A DNA stretch of 64,000 bases from Corticium candelabrum (GCF_963422355.1 NC_085088.1:3497847-3561846); one strand, 5' to 3'. Counted from the first letter of the stretch, positions 1 through 25,088 are shown. The notes: a model not told the origin generated them from the sequence alone. Numbers and translations: made by a program.

Positions 1-161
1 CTTTTAAGGCGTTGGCAGCAGGGACTTTCGTCTACGTGGCTGTTATTGAGATAATTCCGGACGCTCTATCTGTCAAAAACGGTCTGATGAAGCTCCTTAT
101 TCAGTTTCTTTCGCTCGTTCTTGGCTTTGGGCTGATGGCTATGCTAGCGGTGTGGGTGTAG
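1..161 (+). CDS. ZIP-family zinc transporter, C-terminal exon (partial)
   Basis: The reading frame starting at base 3 runs 52 codons to a TAG at 159-161. It encodes the end of a ZIP (SLC39) transporter, a plasma- or organelle-membrane importer of zinc and related divalent metals. Visible landmarks are the penultimate-helix motif AAGTFVYVAVIEIIPDALS, which matches the 'AAGTF.Y....EI.P' signature of the ZIP1/2/3 (ZIP II) subgroup, followed by the final hydrophobic helix LVLGFGLMAMLAVWV, which ends exactly at the C-terminus as is typical for this subgroup (extracellular C-terminus, no tail). The rest of the gene lies left of the window. Assignment to the SLC39A1/2/3 group is from these two motifs; the exact paralogue cannot be told. 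Confidence 0.85.
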   Translation, partial: FKALAAGTFVYVAVIEIIPDALSVKNGLMKLLIQFLSLVLGFGLMAMLAVWV

Positions 162-784
162 GTTTTTTAGTGCATCTAGATCGAGAAACAGATTAGTTAG
201 ATGATGAACGAATGAAGGTCTAGCGAATTTTTAGCACTTGCAATGAGAGCCATGCATATCGTCTCGGTCTTAATTCAACTCTGTATGTCTAGATGAATGG
301 AGTCTGTCTCTATAAAATGTATTGCGGCGGGATCTGCTAGTTAGGAATGCAACTATTGACAAGCAAATCACTCATAACTTGTTGCGAAGTGTTGTCTAGA
401 AATAATTGTTTTGAGAAGTCGCGTACGGTAACGTATATCTTCGAGTTGTATTTCAACTCGGTAAGCACTGCAAAATTTAGCTAATGGCGACTGAAAGGCT
501 TCACAATCTAGGCGACTGCATGCTATACCATGCAATTAAGAGGATTTCTCGGTCTACGGTATTTCTACACCCTGTAGATGTCTACAGCTACTAGTAGTTA
601 TAACGTTCTAGCTGTTGGTCTAGGACACCGATTTCAATTTTAATTAAGAAGTTGAATTTGAAGTAAATCGAGAGAGCGTTAATTAACTTAATTTTATACT
701 AGTCAACCGATTGCAATCAGCGTTCACAGCCAACTCACGTGCACAATAACAACATGGACTTCAGTCCAGTTGTAGACTCAAGTC
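162..784. other. Intergenic region after ZIP gene
   Basis: This is ordinary A+T-rich spacer between the ZIP stop codon and a small transposon. I see no open reading frame of note, no RNA gene and no clear repeat. Confidence 0.5.
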
Positions 785-1037
785 CAGGGCCGGATCCAGA
801 GGGGGTTCAGGGGGTTGAAAACTGCCTCTATTTGTTTGATCTGTGCTTATATTACTGTAATTTTATTGTTATTAGCTTTGCCAGTATTAGTAGGAGCAAT
901 AACCACAACCCCCTCTTTTCCAATAGGCGTGGTTTAATAATTTTATATAATTTCATTAGAAAAGAGAAAATTAGTAATGCTATAAATAACTGCTAACGGT
1001 GAACCCCCTTTTTCAAAAATTCTTGGATCCGGCGCTG
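785..1037. mobile_element. 253-bp hAT-like MITE with 5-bp target duplication
   Basis: The left end reads CAGGGCCGGATCCA and the right end, read on the other strand, CAGCGCCGGATCCA (13 of 14 identical). The pentamer AAGTC flanks it on both sides (780-784 and 1038-1042), as expected for a target-site duplication. The interior has no coding potential. Ends starting CAG and closing CTG are characteristic of hAT-like elements, but 5 bp is shorter than the usual 8-bp hAT duplication; other elements in this window share that property. Confidence 0.7.
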
Positions 1038-1192
1038 AAGTCTCAACAGAAAAGAAAGTTTGCTCTGTTGGCTATATGTTGAAACACGCTTAGCTACTAC
1101 GTATGTTATTTGCCACACTTTACAATAAAATCATTTCGTCTAAATATCGACGCATGCGCAAACGACCAGACGTTCACGCACCCGATACTGAG

Positions 1193-14957
<13,765 letters not shown>

Positions 14958-15833
14958 GCATGATTGCAACATGCACAATCGTTTTTGTGGCATTACTTGG
15001 CTTTAGTACTTTTGTGATGGTTACATCAACAGTATCAGGTGCGTTAAGGGAAGCTTTATCCAATTGCAGAAGGTTTGTTATTTCTGCTGGAGTAAGTTGC
15101 CAGTGTTTGAGGAAAACATTAATACAATGAACTGATTGGTGCTATTTCACATGAGAATAGGTGGAGGGGCAAGGGGGCATACCCCCAATCAGCAGCCTAT
15201 GGGCATTATATCTAGAAAAGGTATTGTGAAAACGAGCTACAAATGGAGGAAAACGAGGAGCTCCAATAATGGCATCCAGGTTGCCCTCCAACCTGGATGC
15301 CATTCCTACATCTCTGAATGAGATGAGACTTTGAGTAATGTTGGTGTTTGCTCTTGCCTTACACCATTAACTGATACTAAAATTTTTAGTCATCCTATTG
15401 CATACACATTCAAGTAGTGACTGCTACGTCAAGGCAAGAAGAGTTATCAGCACACGGCCGCACACCCAAGTTTCCATGCAGCAAGGAACCTGCAGTGAGA
15501 AGAGGACTGGAGGCGAGTCTGCTATGATGCTAGATGTTTCTAATGGTATATTCAGTGCACTAATAGCCATTAATTAATTAATGATTCGACAGCAAAAGCT
15601 GGACGTGGTGCATAATGTTATCCATGTGTATTGGAAGAAATCTTGTGAAGGTGAGCGTAGAATCTGGTGACATGTTCTAGCTAGGTAAAGCATGATGACT
15701 CGATGAATTGGACTGAATCGAAAGTCATGTACTAGAGCTAACAACTTTTAGCTTTATCGTTGCTGCAAAAGTATTGTTTAAACAATAACAATGACCTCAT
15801 GCGCTGCATTCCAATTGCCATTCCTCCATCCGC
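14958..15833. other. Intergenic region after EDC4, with a perfect 16-bp hairpin
   Basis: No gene is visible here. The EDC4 3' end must lie in the first part. At 15268-15283 and 15289-15304 there is a perfect inverted repeat (AATGGCATCCAGGTTG) with a 5-base CCCTC loop. The area 15165-15190 is G-rich (GGAGGGGCAAGGGGGC) and resembles terminal regions of degenerate MITEs elsewhere in the window. Confidence 0.5.
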
Positions 15834-18800
15834 AGAGTTGCCAATTCACACGCAACTTGCGTAAGTCTCACGCAAGTTCCTTCAGGTCACACGCTCACAC
15901 GCAAGGAACCCAGATCTCACGCAACTTTGATTGCTGGAACTAGATCCGTTGTTGTCAGGCAGACATGTACAGCGAACAGAATCTGTAGGTACACGTACAC
16001 AGTAGATTGCGTAAAATCTGTAGTGTCTGATAGTACCTAATATAAAATCTAATGAGACTGCCGTAAAGTAATCGATGATTACGAATAACCAACAGTTGAA
16101 CTCCCAAATGCCTGTGCTGGCGATAGTTGATTTAGTCCGGAAATCGAGGATGCATAAAATAGTCCCGTATGTTACAGCGCGCGATACGTGTGTATGCAAA
16201 TATATGGAATATTACGCTACGCGATATCGAGGAAGCGACCAACAGCGAACACCCAGCAGGAGGATGAAGATGTCTTTTATCTAGACACCCCAGGCAAGTC
16301 TAGTTCTGAAATTGTCAATGATATTGAGCCTACTACTAGTCCGCGCACCATTCCCTCTCCCTTCCAACTTCCTGACGTCGTCCGGAAGTCCAAAAGAGGG
16401 AGGGGCTGAGTACGCGAGACTTATTTACTGCACGCGTAAACTATATTGGTTATCGTTACTAGCAGAAATTCTAATTCTGCGAGTACTGGCTACTTAATTA
16501 TTGTCTAATGCGTATTGACACATGGCGCACTATGTGTTGATCAGATATTGACGAAGATTCTAGACAACTTCTTAGCACTTGTCCACCAACTGCTAGTCTA
16601 AGTCGGAGTCAGAGGTATCAGGAAAAAGTAACAGTTTCTACTAGTAGATCCGAAACAATTGAAACACCTAGATCAAGAAGATCTGAACATCTCTCGGATA
16701 GTGACTTGAATTCGAATCAGTCTAACATTACCGGTTTACAAAGCAGTAAGAGAAAGAGACTACCGGCAACACTGTTAGATTCTTGGATAACTACTAAGAG
16801 ACACAAATAAAAGTCAAATGTTAGTGTTGTCTGCGGGCTTAGTAGGGTTAAAACTCCTTGTATTTCCGTAATACACTGATGTAGATATCTAATTACTCAG
16901 AGGCAACTTAACACTAACATACCACATGCCACAGTTAGCGCTGAACCAAACGCTCTAGAAGGTCGACTATCTCTGATTCAAACAGAGGAAAAACAACCAG
17001 AGGAGGACGAATTGGAAACAGAGCCACCTTCAGAACAAGACAGTGTAGAAGATGCTAGTGCTTGTGACAGTAACCCTAGGCGAAAATTTGCAGGTGCTGC
17101 AACATACAAATGCAAATTCCCCAAAAAAACTTTACAAAGAAGTGGCCATGCATACAGTCTGTGGTAAAAGACGTCCACAAATTCTATTGCACAGTGTGCA
17201 GATGTGCAATTAGCTGTGGTCACATGGGAGAAGGAGACATTCGTCGATATGTTACTGGAAAGAGGCACACAGAGAAGACAGCAGAAGCTGACAGAGCCAT
17301 TCTTCAACCGTCACTGAATATACCCAGAGCTGATTCTGCATTGCAGGATAAGGTTAAGAATACTGTGTTAGTCTAGATAGATACATACATACATACTTGC
17401 ATACATACGTATGTATGTTTGTATGTATCTATGAATGCATGGATGGGATGGGATGGGATGGATGGATGGATGGATGATAGATAAATGGTATTTTTTCTAT
17501 TTAGATTACTAGAGCTGAAGTCAAGATGACGTGTTTGATTGCTCAGCGTAACGTTCCAATGTCTCTAGCTGATACATTAAGTCCCCTTGTTCGAAGTATT
17601 TTTTCAGACAGCCCAACAGCGAAAGGATATTCTTGTAGTCGCACCAAGTCGACATGCATCTTAATTAAACAATGCACTAGCTGAAGAAATTAGAGAAAAA
17701 GTTGTTAAGGCCATTCAGAAAGAACCGTACTCTCTTGCCATTGATGGTTCTACCGACAGAAATGACGATAAGAAGCTAAATCCTTTGACTGTACGATTTG
17801 TTGATCCTGATTCCCGAAAAAATGTTTTTCAACTCCTAGACATGTGTCTTACCATGTTAAAGAAGCTGGGACGGCAGCTATAATTTTTGAATCAATCAAT
17901 GAGGTAATTCAACGGCTTAATATTCCATGGAGCAATTGTGTTGCATTCAGCGTTGACAACGCTAGTGTTAATGTTGGACGTCGTAACTCTATTATGACCA
18001 GGGTTCATTCCTTGCACCCTTCAGTTTTCTTCGTTGGATGTCCATGTCATATTATTCACAATACAGCTCGTGCTGCTACCAAGGCCTTTATGGAAGTGAC
18101 TGGTTGTGATCTTGAAGATATGACGACCGACTTGTTTTTCTGGTTTCGAAACAGCCAAAAAAGAACTAGCTCACTACAAGACTTTTGTTCCTTTTGTGCT
18201 GTAGAATACAGAAAGATACTGAAATATGTATCAACGAGATGGCTGAGCCTAGAAGAAGTCGTGAACAGGGTTCTACTAGAGTATGAATTCTTGAAGTCTT
18301 ATTTTCTGTCTGAAAGTTGCCGAGATGCACGGTTTCAGAGGCTGCGTAGAAGCTTTGAAAATCCTATGACAGAGATTTTCTTTATGTTTTTCCAAGCATC
18401 TCTGCCTACCTTCAAACAAGCAAACAAGCTGTTGCAAAGAGAAGAGCCTTGCATTCATATTCTCTTTGACCGAATGCTTGAAGTAGTTAGATCGTTCTTG
18501 AAAAGATTCATTAGCCTACGTGTTATATGTCGGGCTACAGATAGTACAGATTCATCAGTCAGAGCGTCAAAAGAACAACTGCCAGACAAAGAACTTTCTG
18601 TTGGATATGCAACAAATCAGATGCTCAGAAGGCTAGAAAGAGGAGATATTACGTCTCTTCAACGGAAAATTTCCTAGCTGGTGTTCGAAAGTTCTTCAGT
18701 GCTGCAACCGAATATCTTACTTCTCGTTTTCCGTTTGAAGAGGCTCTTTTCCAACATGCAAAGTGGACGGACTTCAGGACAAGACAAAGCGCAAAATTTG

Positions 18801-19505
18801 CATCTGTACTCTATTTCGTTGAAAAGTACAATGGCGTAATCAATTTCAGTCACACAGATATTGATTCCCTTCAATCTGAGCTTTTAGACTACCAAAGGCT
18901 TAGTGATAGTTTTCTTCCTGAAGATGTATGCAAGGATGGTTTCAAACTGGAAAGCGTATGAGCATTTCTAGCTAGGGCCAAACACGGTGATGGACAGGAA
19001 TGGTTTCCTCTTCTCAGCAAAATTGCCAGGCTGGTAGCAACTATCCCTCACTCTAATGCTGGAGAAGAACGGATTTTCAGCATGATTCGGAAGAACAGGA
19101 GTGAATCTCGACCGTGGCTGAATGCAGAAACGACTCTAGCATCTATTATAATAACAAAATTAGCTATGACGCAGGGTACTGTTCTGAAGTTTGAGCCAAC
19201 TAGAGAGCTCCTACTGAAAGCAAAAACGGCTACAGCAAGATATAACAGAAAACGCAGGAATGATAGTTAGATGTTGTTTTGAGACGGAATTAAGTGAGGT
19301 TGCTTTAGTTAACTTAAGTAACATTAGCTAATGGATTTAGCAAATACCCTGCACTTATCCAGATTCAACGGGAGAGCTTTAAAGTTTCGTGTTTGTAAAA
19401 ATTTATGTATTTAGTCGTTTGTGGCCACGCCCATATGCAGATAAGTTACTGTACTGATAAAAATCTGAGATCTCACGCATTTTGAGTATTCCTGGTTGGC
19501 AACTC
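15834..19505 (+). mobile_element. hAT-like transposon with 6-bp target duplication (transposase degenerate)
   Basis: The ends are CAGAGTTGCCAA in inverted orientation, and the hexamer CATCCG flanks both sides (15828-15833, 19506-19511). Subterminal regions carry repeated CACGCAA/TTGCGTGTG motifs, plausible transposase binding sites. Inside, a transposase-like coding region at 16990-19270 shows a zinc-finger domain, an RNase-H-like core and a hAT-type C-terminal dimerisation motif. The 614-bp element at 29661-30274 consists of this element's left 690 bp and right 110 bp, so it is an internal-deletion derivative. Six bp is atypical for hAT (usually 8); related lineages with 5-6 bp duplications are known, but placing this one needs phylogeny. 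Confidence 0.85.
16990..19270 (+). pseudogene. hAT-like transposase, disrupted by frameshifts and a stop
   Basis: The N-terminal part (about 16990-17370) has an acidic stretch and then a zinc-finger-like segment with YCTVC and GKRH, as in BED/TTF-type fingers. The core is at 17844-18677, with DNASVNVG, GCPCHIIHNTA and RWLSLEE motifs that fit the hAT RNase-H-like domain. The C-terminal part (about 18670-19270) has HSNAGEERIFSMIRKNR, the hAT dimerisation signature. The parts lie in different frames: breaks are seen near 17105, 17640-17690, 17840 and 18670, plus an in-frame TGA near 18959. Some could be introns (one near 17350-17500 carries GATG repeats), but several have no splice signals, so I read it as inactive. 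Confidence 0.8.
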
Positions 19506-19844
19506 TGCATCCGTCTACAGGCACACCACTGTAACCCTAGCGCATGCGCGCCTTGGGTTAATTACAGTATTGGGCCTAGAACTGTACAATGAAATAACAA
19601 TGTGTGTTCGCCCTTCTGACTTGATCCACAAGCTGGTATGTTGTTAATCCCAGAATGCTACCCCAGCATCCTAAAGAGCATTGTTTGACTAATAGTAGTG
19701 ACAAACCAATGAGAACAGTCACCAAGAAATTCAGTGCACAGATTTTAGACAGTGAGGAGCAGATAGTACACAAAGTAGCAGACCACCTAGACACGCTACC
19801 CTACCAACAGCAGCAAATTTGTTGCAACAAATAATTTAAACAAA

Positions 19845-20540
19845 CTACAAAAGGTGCCTGGTCTTCTGAACTACTTCATCTTCTCGAATACTACCACACA
19901 GCAGTGGTGACTGTCGTCCCGATTTCAAATATTGTTGGATGTGTGGACGCTCGGACATTCGCTGTAGGAAATTCTTCAACTGATCGCACCCCTCCAGCAG
20001 CTTCTCTCCAAATATCTTCCGCGCAAACTCACACGCCGTGTATACAAAGAAATCGCCAGGACACAGTTCGTCACCAAGGAAGAACGTCTGCTTTCCGAGA
20101 AATTGTTCAAGTGGTTCGATTCGTCGTCGAAGATTCGAAAAACATGCAGCAAAATCCTCTTCGATGGTCTTTGCCGTAGAAAACCCTCCAAGGCATAAAA
20201 ATTCAAACGAGGGTTTGATGATATCCTCCAATCCACAGGCACAGAGAGCAGCGCTCAAAGCCTTGGATTCCAGACTCCCGTCTGCCACGTAGCCCAACTT
20301 GTGGCCGAGGTAGGAGGCGATTGCTTCACAACCAGGGGTCATAAACGAGTCCCAGTGAAGGATGGGTAGCGACTTGAATGGGCCGCCTCTGTTGGGATCT
20401 TGCAAGACTTTCTTCTTGTCTTCGAACGTGCCACCAACGCGATCGTCGACGAAATCTATCCCCGAGTCGACCAGCATTATTCTCAGCGGTTCACCTCGAG
20501 CCTGGCAGTCGAAGTAGCGCAGAACGACCTTTGCCGACAT
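19845..20540 (-). CDS. Glutathione S-transferase, sigma-like (copy 1)
   Basis: A single uninterrupted exon encodes 231 aa, the usual cytosolic GST length. GSTs conjugate glutathione to electrophiles; sigma members also isomerise prostaglandin H2. The N-terminal thioredoxin fold shows VVLRYFDCQARGEPLR with the catalytic-type Tyr at residue 9, the cis-proline motif SLPILHWD, and the glutathione-binding CEAIASYLGHKLGY. The C-terminal helical domain is complete. The frame stays open upstream to 20669, but I start at the ATG at 20540 because it aligns with the start of the neighbour. It lies 128 bp downstream of a paralogue in the same orientation. The absence of introns is unusual among the other genes here. 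Confidence 0.9.
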   Translation of the reverse strand: MSAKVVLRYFDCQARGEPLRIMLVDSGIDFVDDRVGGTFEDKKKVLQDPNRGGPFKSLPILHWDSFMTPGCEAIASYLGHKLGYVADGSLESKALSAALCACGLEDIIKPSFEFLCLGGFSTAKTIEEDFAACFSNLRRRIEPLEQFLGKQTFFLGDELCPGDFFVYTACEFARKIFGEKLLEGCDQLKNFLQRMSERPHIQQYLKSGRQSPLLCGSIREDEVVQKTRHLL

Positions 20541-20668
20541 TTTGCCGAAATATACGGGTCTTATCCTAGCGCATGCGTAGTCATTGCACGTGGGACAAAC
20601 TACATTTATTTCTAGAGGAATCAAAACACAAGGAATCGAAAAACAGCAGCAAAAATTAATTAAAAACA

Positions 20669-21367
20669 TCAGAGTAAACGCCTCGTTTTCTCAAGAATTT
20701 CAGTCTCCCTGACACTAGCACAAAATTGTGTCGGTTTACGATCAGAATTCAGGTACTCTTTGATTCGTGGTCTCTCGGCCATCTGTTGCAAAAAGCTCTT
20801 CAATTTTGGGCATCCATCCATAATTTTCTCTCCAAAAATTTGAAAAGCAATATCACAGGCCGTAGAGACAAAGAAGTCAGCTGCAGATAGTTTTTCACCC
20901 AAAAGATAAGGTCCCTTCGAAAGATACTGTTCAAACGGTACAACTCTGGATCGAATGAAATCAAACGTTGTTTTGAAATCCTCTTCAATGCTTTTCTCTG
21001 GGGTAGAACCTCCCTCATACAGAAACTTGAATGCAGGCTTGATAATGTCAGAGTGACCAACAGAGCAGAGAGCTGCACTCACTGTTAGAGTCTCCAGACT
21101 GCCATCGGCAACGTATCCAAATTTGTGCGCAAGATATAAGGCGATCGCTTCCGTTCCTGGTGTAACAAAGGAGTCCCAATGCAAGACGGGTAGTGTCTTG
21201 AGCGGGCCGGCAAAGTTTGGGTCTTCTCTCATCTTCACCCATTCCTCGGAGATGGGGACCTTCTCGTCGACAAATTCTACGCCCGAATCAACGAGCATTC
21301 TTCTAAGCGGCTCCGCCCTGCCTTGACAGTCGAAGTAGCGCAGTACAATCTTGGGAGCTGCTGCCAT
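20669..21367 (-). CDS. Glutathione S-transferase, sigma-like (copy 2)
   Basis: A 232-aa intronless cytosolic GST. It has the N-terminal VLRYFDCQGRAEPLR with the active-site Tyr, cis-proline motif TLPVLHWD, and TEAIALYLAHKFGY for glutathione binding, followed by an all-helical C-terminal domain ending in ETEILEKTRRLL. It is clearly homologous along its whole length to the gene just downstream (shared WDSF.TPG.EAIA.YL and C-terminal E..K.TR.LL), so the two arose by tandem duplication. Class assignment to sigma or a sigma-like invertebrate class is from motif resemblance only. Confidence 0.92.
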   Translation of the reverse strand: MAAAPKIVLRYFDCQGRAEPLRRMLVDSGVEFVDEKVPISEEWVKMREDPNFAGPLKTLPVLHWDSFVTPGTEAIALYLAHKFGYVADGSLETLTVSAALCSVGHSDIIKPAFKFLYEGGSTPEKSIEEDFKTTFDFIRSRVVPFEQYLSKGPYLLGEKLSAADFFVSTACDIAFQIFGEKIMDGCPKLKSFLQQMAERPRIKEYLNSDRKPTQFCASVRETEILEKTRRLL

Positions 21368-21783
21368 CGTACCAGTAAAAGCGACACACGTGATTTACGC
21401 ACGTGACAAAGCCCGGATAACTTTTGCTCCTGGAAGTAGTGTGTTTAATTAATTCATGTAATGGTTATATATCTCGTCTAGTATGGGGAGTGTACAGTAC
21501 GACAAACAAGGAGACTGATTCCATGTGCGTGTAATCTTTACTACGGTATTACTCACAATAAATATCGGTAATATAATAAACGCATGCGCAGTCGTGTTAA
21601 AAATCTATCAAATCTATTTTCAGTGTGTGTTTCAGTTGCTACACCATACCATTGCTGTTCATTTGCAGGCTGCTATCCACTGTACTTTGCTAGATTGCTG
21701 TGTCTTCACATAATTAATTAATTAATTAATCAAATTCCTACAGACTGTCTTATAAAGACATTCTGTCGTCTTATCTCTAACTC

Positions 21784-22257
21784 TTAGTTGCTTCCCAGAA
21801 CTCTGCAGTCTTCGTCAGTAACTCGAAGTACTTCGTACAGAATGTCTCCAGTGTTGGGATCGAGTTCAAGAAATCTCTGCACACTCATACGCGCTAGCTG
21901 TTGGCCGTCGACCTTGAATACAGACGGATCCACGGCAGTTAGGTCGTACTCGCGCACCGCTGCTCTCACCCACTCTTGAACGTCTTCTGTTGTCCAATAC
22001 AGCGGCTCTAAAACAGAAGATCCGTTGTCAGGAAGATATTAGAATGACATTTGTTGCGGACTCTAGTGCATGTTGAGAGTTGTTTGTGGCTTACTTCTCG
22101 CTCTGCTGTGGAATTCCATCGCTGCGTGTGCTAGGTGGGTCGCGCTTTGAGTTGAGTTGCACAGTTGCACGGTATTACCGTCGAGTCGTTCTATTTCCAT
22201 AGCATGAAGTGATAAAATGGGATTGTCCCTAAACGTAACGAACCCGGAAGATTCCAT
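21784..22257 (-). CDS. Small Pointed (SAM_PNT) domain protein 1
   Basis: Two exons, 22095-22257 and 21784-22007, joined by an 87-bp GT-AG intron in phase 1, give 128 aa. Residues about 55-128 are a Pointed domain: LYWTTEDVQEWV, then FKVDGQQLARMSVQRFLEL and GDILYEVLRV near the C-terminus. Pointed domains mediate protein interactions in ETS transcription factors; here no ETS DNA-binding domain follows, because the stop codon comes 12 residues after the domain. The N-terminal 54 residues are unrecognised. It is the first of a cluster of similar genes on this strand (26661-28406, 29332-29531, 32251-32586). A role as a dominant partner or regulator of ETS factors is inference. Confidence 0.75.
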
Positions 22258-22808
22258 GCTGCATACTTAGGCAGAGGTGGGCGTGGTAAGGCGCTTACAG
22301 CTCTATAATTGGTTATCGTTAGCGTAGTGCTGTGGCGTAAGTCACGCCCCTTTCACCTGTTCGTTTTTGTTGTGGCAATTGCCACGTTTGCGATGACGCC
22401 AAACCGTATTAAATGTTGAGAAGATGTTGTCGGTATCGCATCCGATCTTTTGTTAGAATCGTGCAAATGCCAGAGGATGAACTACAATCCGGGAGCGTTG
22501 AATATTAACGTTCCCGTATAATCGCATTTGATTGGCAACAGGCTAGCTTTCAGAAGGTACTGTACCACAGGAGACACGGCTATTGACACGAACAGTCATC
22601 TATCTTGGTTAGTGTGTGTTCGTTTGCTGACATTTCAGATACTGAAACACTGACACGAGTGTGTCTCTAGATGCAGTAGCGACGGAACGGCTCTGTTGTC
22701 GTTAGATCAAAAAGAGTGTGGGCAGACAACCACATCGATGTTGCTGCAGCAATTTTGAATTGGCCGCTAGACACTTTTACGAAAGTCGACGTCTAGGGTA
22801 GAAAATAA

Positions 22809-23351
22809 ATGCCAAAGAGAGAACGACACCAGAAGAGCGTACCCAGTCTCCACTTTCTAAATGGTCACCGTGCGAGCTTCTTGTCATCTGGTAAAGGTAA
22901 ATTAATTAATTTCTTTATCTTGGTGTGAGAAGAATTGCTACATCACTTGTGCTAGCCTCGTACCAGACCCTCTCGCGCTGTCCTGCCCGGTTCCCGTATA
23001 ACAGGACAACACTCCAGAGAGGGTCTGGGATCATACCGCCTACTTTCTTTACCTATTGTCACCCCACCGTCATCTAAGTGTCACCCCATGTCACCAACGT
23101 CAACACTTTTATGCTCTTAGTTAATTATGAAGCTATCCTTCCATCAAAGTTATTCTACACTGTACCTGTGATATTCGATTGCATACATTTACTGTTTACA
23201 TTTCGTTCCTGTAGCTGCATGGGAAGGGATTCATTTTACTGCATGGAAAAAGATTCATTCACACGATCCTGAGTTCGATTCACCATTATCTGAAGCTGTG
23301 TGTCATGAGGTTCAATGTGATTCGATCAGCAGTCTAGGTAACTTGGAATAG
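22809..23351 (+). CDS. Hypothetical small spliced gene (uncertain)
   Basis: An ATG at 22809 opens 29 codons (MPKRERHQKSVPSLHFLNG...) to a donor at 22897. An acceptor at about 23217 joins in phase 1 to an exon reading AAWEGIHFTAWKKIHSHD and ending in a TAG at 23349-23351, or at a possible donor near 23338. I do not recognise the product. The second exon sits inside a pair of inverted repeats (22953-23807), so it may belong to a transposon, and an open frame downstream (about 23388-23540, IRIGKLVYDLGASGAWECV) could be a third exon. Treat as a candidate only. Confidence 0.3.
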
Positions 23352-23807
23352 GGATGCACTAGGCGCCGCTCTATTACTGTGCTAGGCTACGAGAACAATA
23401 CGAATCGGGAAGCTCGTGTACGATTTGGGAGCATCTGGAGCTTGGGAGTGTGTGCCGTCAAATGTGGTGTTGACTAGGACTTCCGCTCTAGAGCCTCTTG
23501 GAGAGGAAGTCCTCTCTCCCAGAGAGTTGGCAAATACGTAGATCTTGCGTAGAGAAAGGATACCAACATTGAAAGGAAACAAGTAGAGTACGAATGGAAG
23601 GTTAAGTCTGTTGCAAGACATTCCGTGTGACACATGAGAATAACTGTTAGACTAATCCTATTAGTAGCCTGAAGCTTGGTGACATACAAGCTAATTTGAT
23701 CATTTAATAGCATAAACGGGAGGCGGTATGATCCCAGACCCTCTCCGGCGTTGTCGTGTTATACGGGAACCGGACTTGACGGCGCGAGAGGGTTTGGTAC
23801 GAGGCTA
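22953..23807. mobile_element. Inverted-repeat element, TAGCCTCG type (855 bp)
   Basis: The left arm (22953-23038) and right arm (23722-23807) match in inverted orientation over about 85 bp with few differences. They share TAGCCTCGTACCA, CCCTCTCGCGC, GGTTCCCGTATAACA and GAGAGGGTCTGGGATCATAC. The terminal octamer TAGCCTCG is the same as in the elements at 39068 and 60197. No flanking duplication is visible, so this could also be two insertions in opposite orientation. Confidence 0.65.
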
Positions 23808-24445
23808 GAAGGACCACCGAAAGCGAAGGACGGCCTAGTGTCGAGGCTAGCTGAGGTTAGCAACTTAGACAACTGATTTTGAAATCTGTGATCAATAGGA
23901 AGATTATGATCTGAATGTGCTGTAGCATATTTTTAATTAATTAATTAAACCAATAACTTCAGTGGTTTGTATATCTTACATATTCGGGAAATAGTGGATG
24001 ATAGTGCAGGATGACAATTATATGATTACTACTAGTAGCCCACTATCTCGTTCTCTCCCATGGGCAGATTAGCTACTAATATTACTAATAGTTAGTAAAT
24101 TTTTATTATAATTAGTTGTTAGTTAATTAATTTATCTTTGTGTGCATGATTATTAGTACTTGTAGGGTATATGTCAGGCGTGGTGTAATAATAATTACAG
24201 AACTTTTCAAAAGAGGTGGTCCAGTTGTATCATTAGCCACACCCCATAGCAGCTAAATCTGTATGACCTACGGAACTATAAAACAAGATTCCTTTAATAT
24301 TTTGGCTACGGTGGGCTTATCATTGAAGAGGAGGGGTCCTGACCCCCAGGACCTCCCCTTTCTATCCACCTGTGTATAATGTTGATGTGGGTTTTCTAAC
24401 CAGTAAATGAAGCTGTGCTCTACTCGCTTCAGAGCTACGAGCATT
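23808..24445. other. Intergenic region
   Basis: A+T-rich spacer with TTAATTAA runs. No convincing exon or RNA gene is visible. A short G+C-rich palindromic patch at about 24330-24356 (AGGGGTCCTGACCCCCAGGACCTCCCC) may be a MITE relic. Confidence 0.4.
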
Positions 24446-24969
24446 CCGTATTTGCCCGTAATAACACCTTGGGCGTATAGAAAAGAAAAAGTTTTTTGTC
24501 TGGGCGTATACTAGGGCATGGGCATTATTTTGGTCCTAGGCATATACATGGTCGCAAAATGCTGTCTTTTGGCCAGTCATCATGTAAATACTTGAAGACA
24601 GAAATACCACAAATGCTTGCAATTAACCATTTGCAAGATCAAAGGTACTGGTATTCACAGAGGATCAGCATACACGCAGAAACTAAACACTATACACACG
24701 TGGTCGACCTGAAGCTCGTCAAGAGCATCAGGGTCGGTAATTGCAACGAAGACATGAGTCTAGCGGTAAGCACTTTCACTCAACACTGACACCAGCTCAT
24801 CATACGCACACAGACGGAAACGAATGTTCTGTGGACCCCATTTTGTTTTGTCTGCGCATGCGTACCCTGGGCATATAGTTGGGCATGGGCGTCTTTTCGG
24901 GCTGAAAGTTCTGACCTGTCGCACATGGCATATATATATAGACATGGGCATTATTACGGGCGAATACGG
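24446..24969. mobile_element. MITE with CCGTATT termini (524 bp)
   Basis: The left end reads CCGTATTTGCCCGTAATAA and the right end, on the opposite strand, CCGTATTCGCCCGTAATAA (18 of 19). Inner copies of GGGCATGGGCATTAT and GGGCGTATA are scattered through it. No clean target duplication and no coding sequence are seen. A (TG)n tract follows at 24984-25049. Confidence 0.6.
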
Positions 24970-24982
24970 TATGTGCTTGTAG

Positions 24983-24983
<1 letters not shown>

Positions 24984-25049
<66 letters not shown>
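24984..25049. repeat. (TG)n microsatellite
   Basis: A pure TG tract directly after the MITE, followed by two copies of a CAGCTGCATAACTCTT unit at 25051-25088. Confidence 0.95.
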
Positions 25050-25051
<2 letters not shown>

Positions 25052-25088
25052 AGCTGCATAACTCTTTCGCTCCAGCTGCATAACTCTT

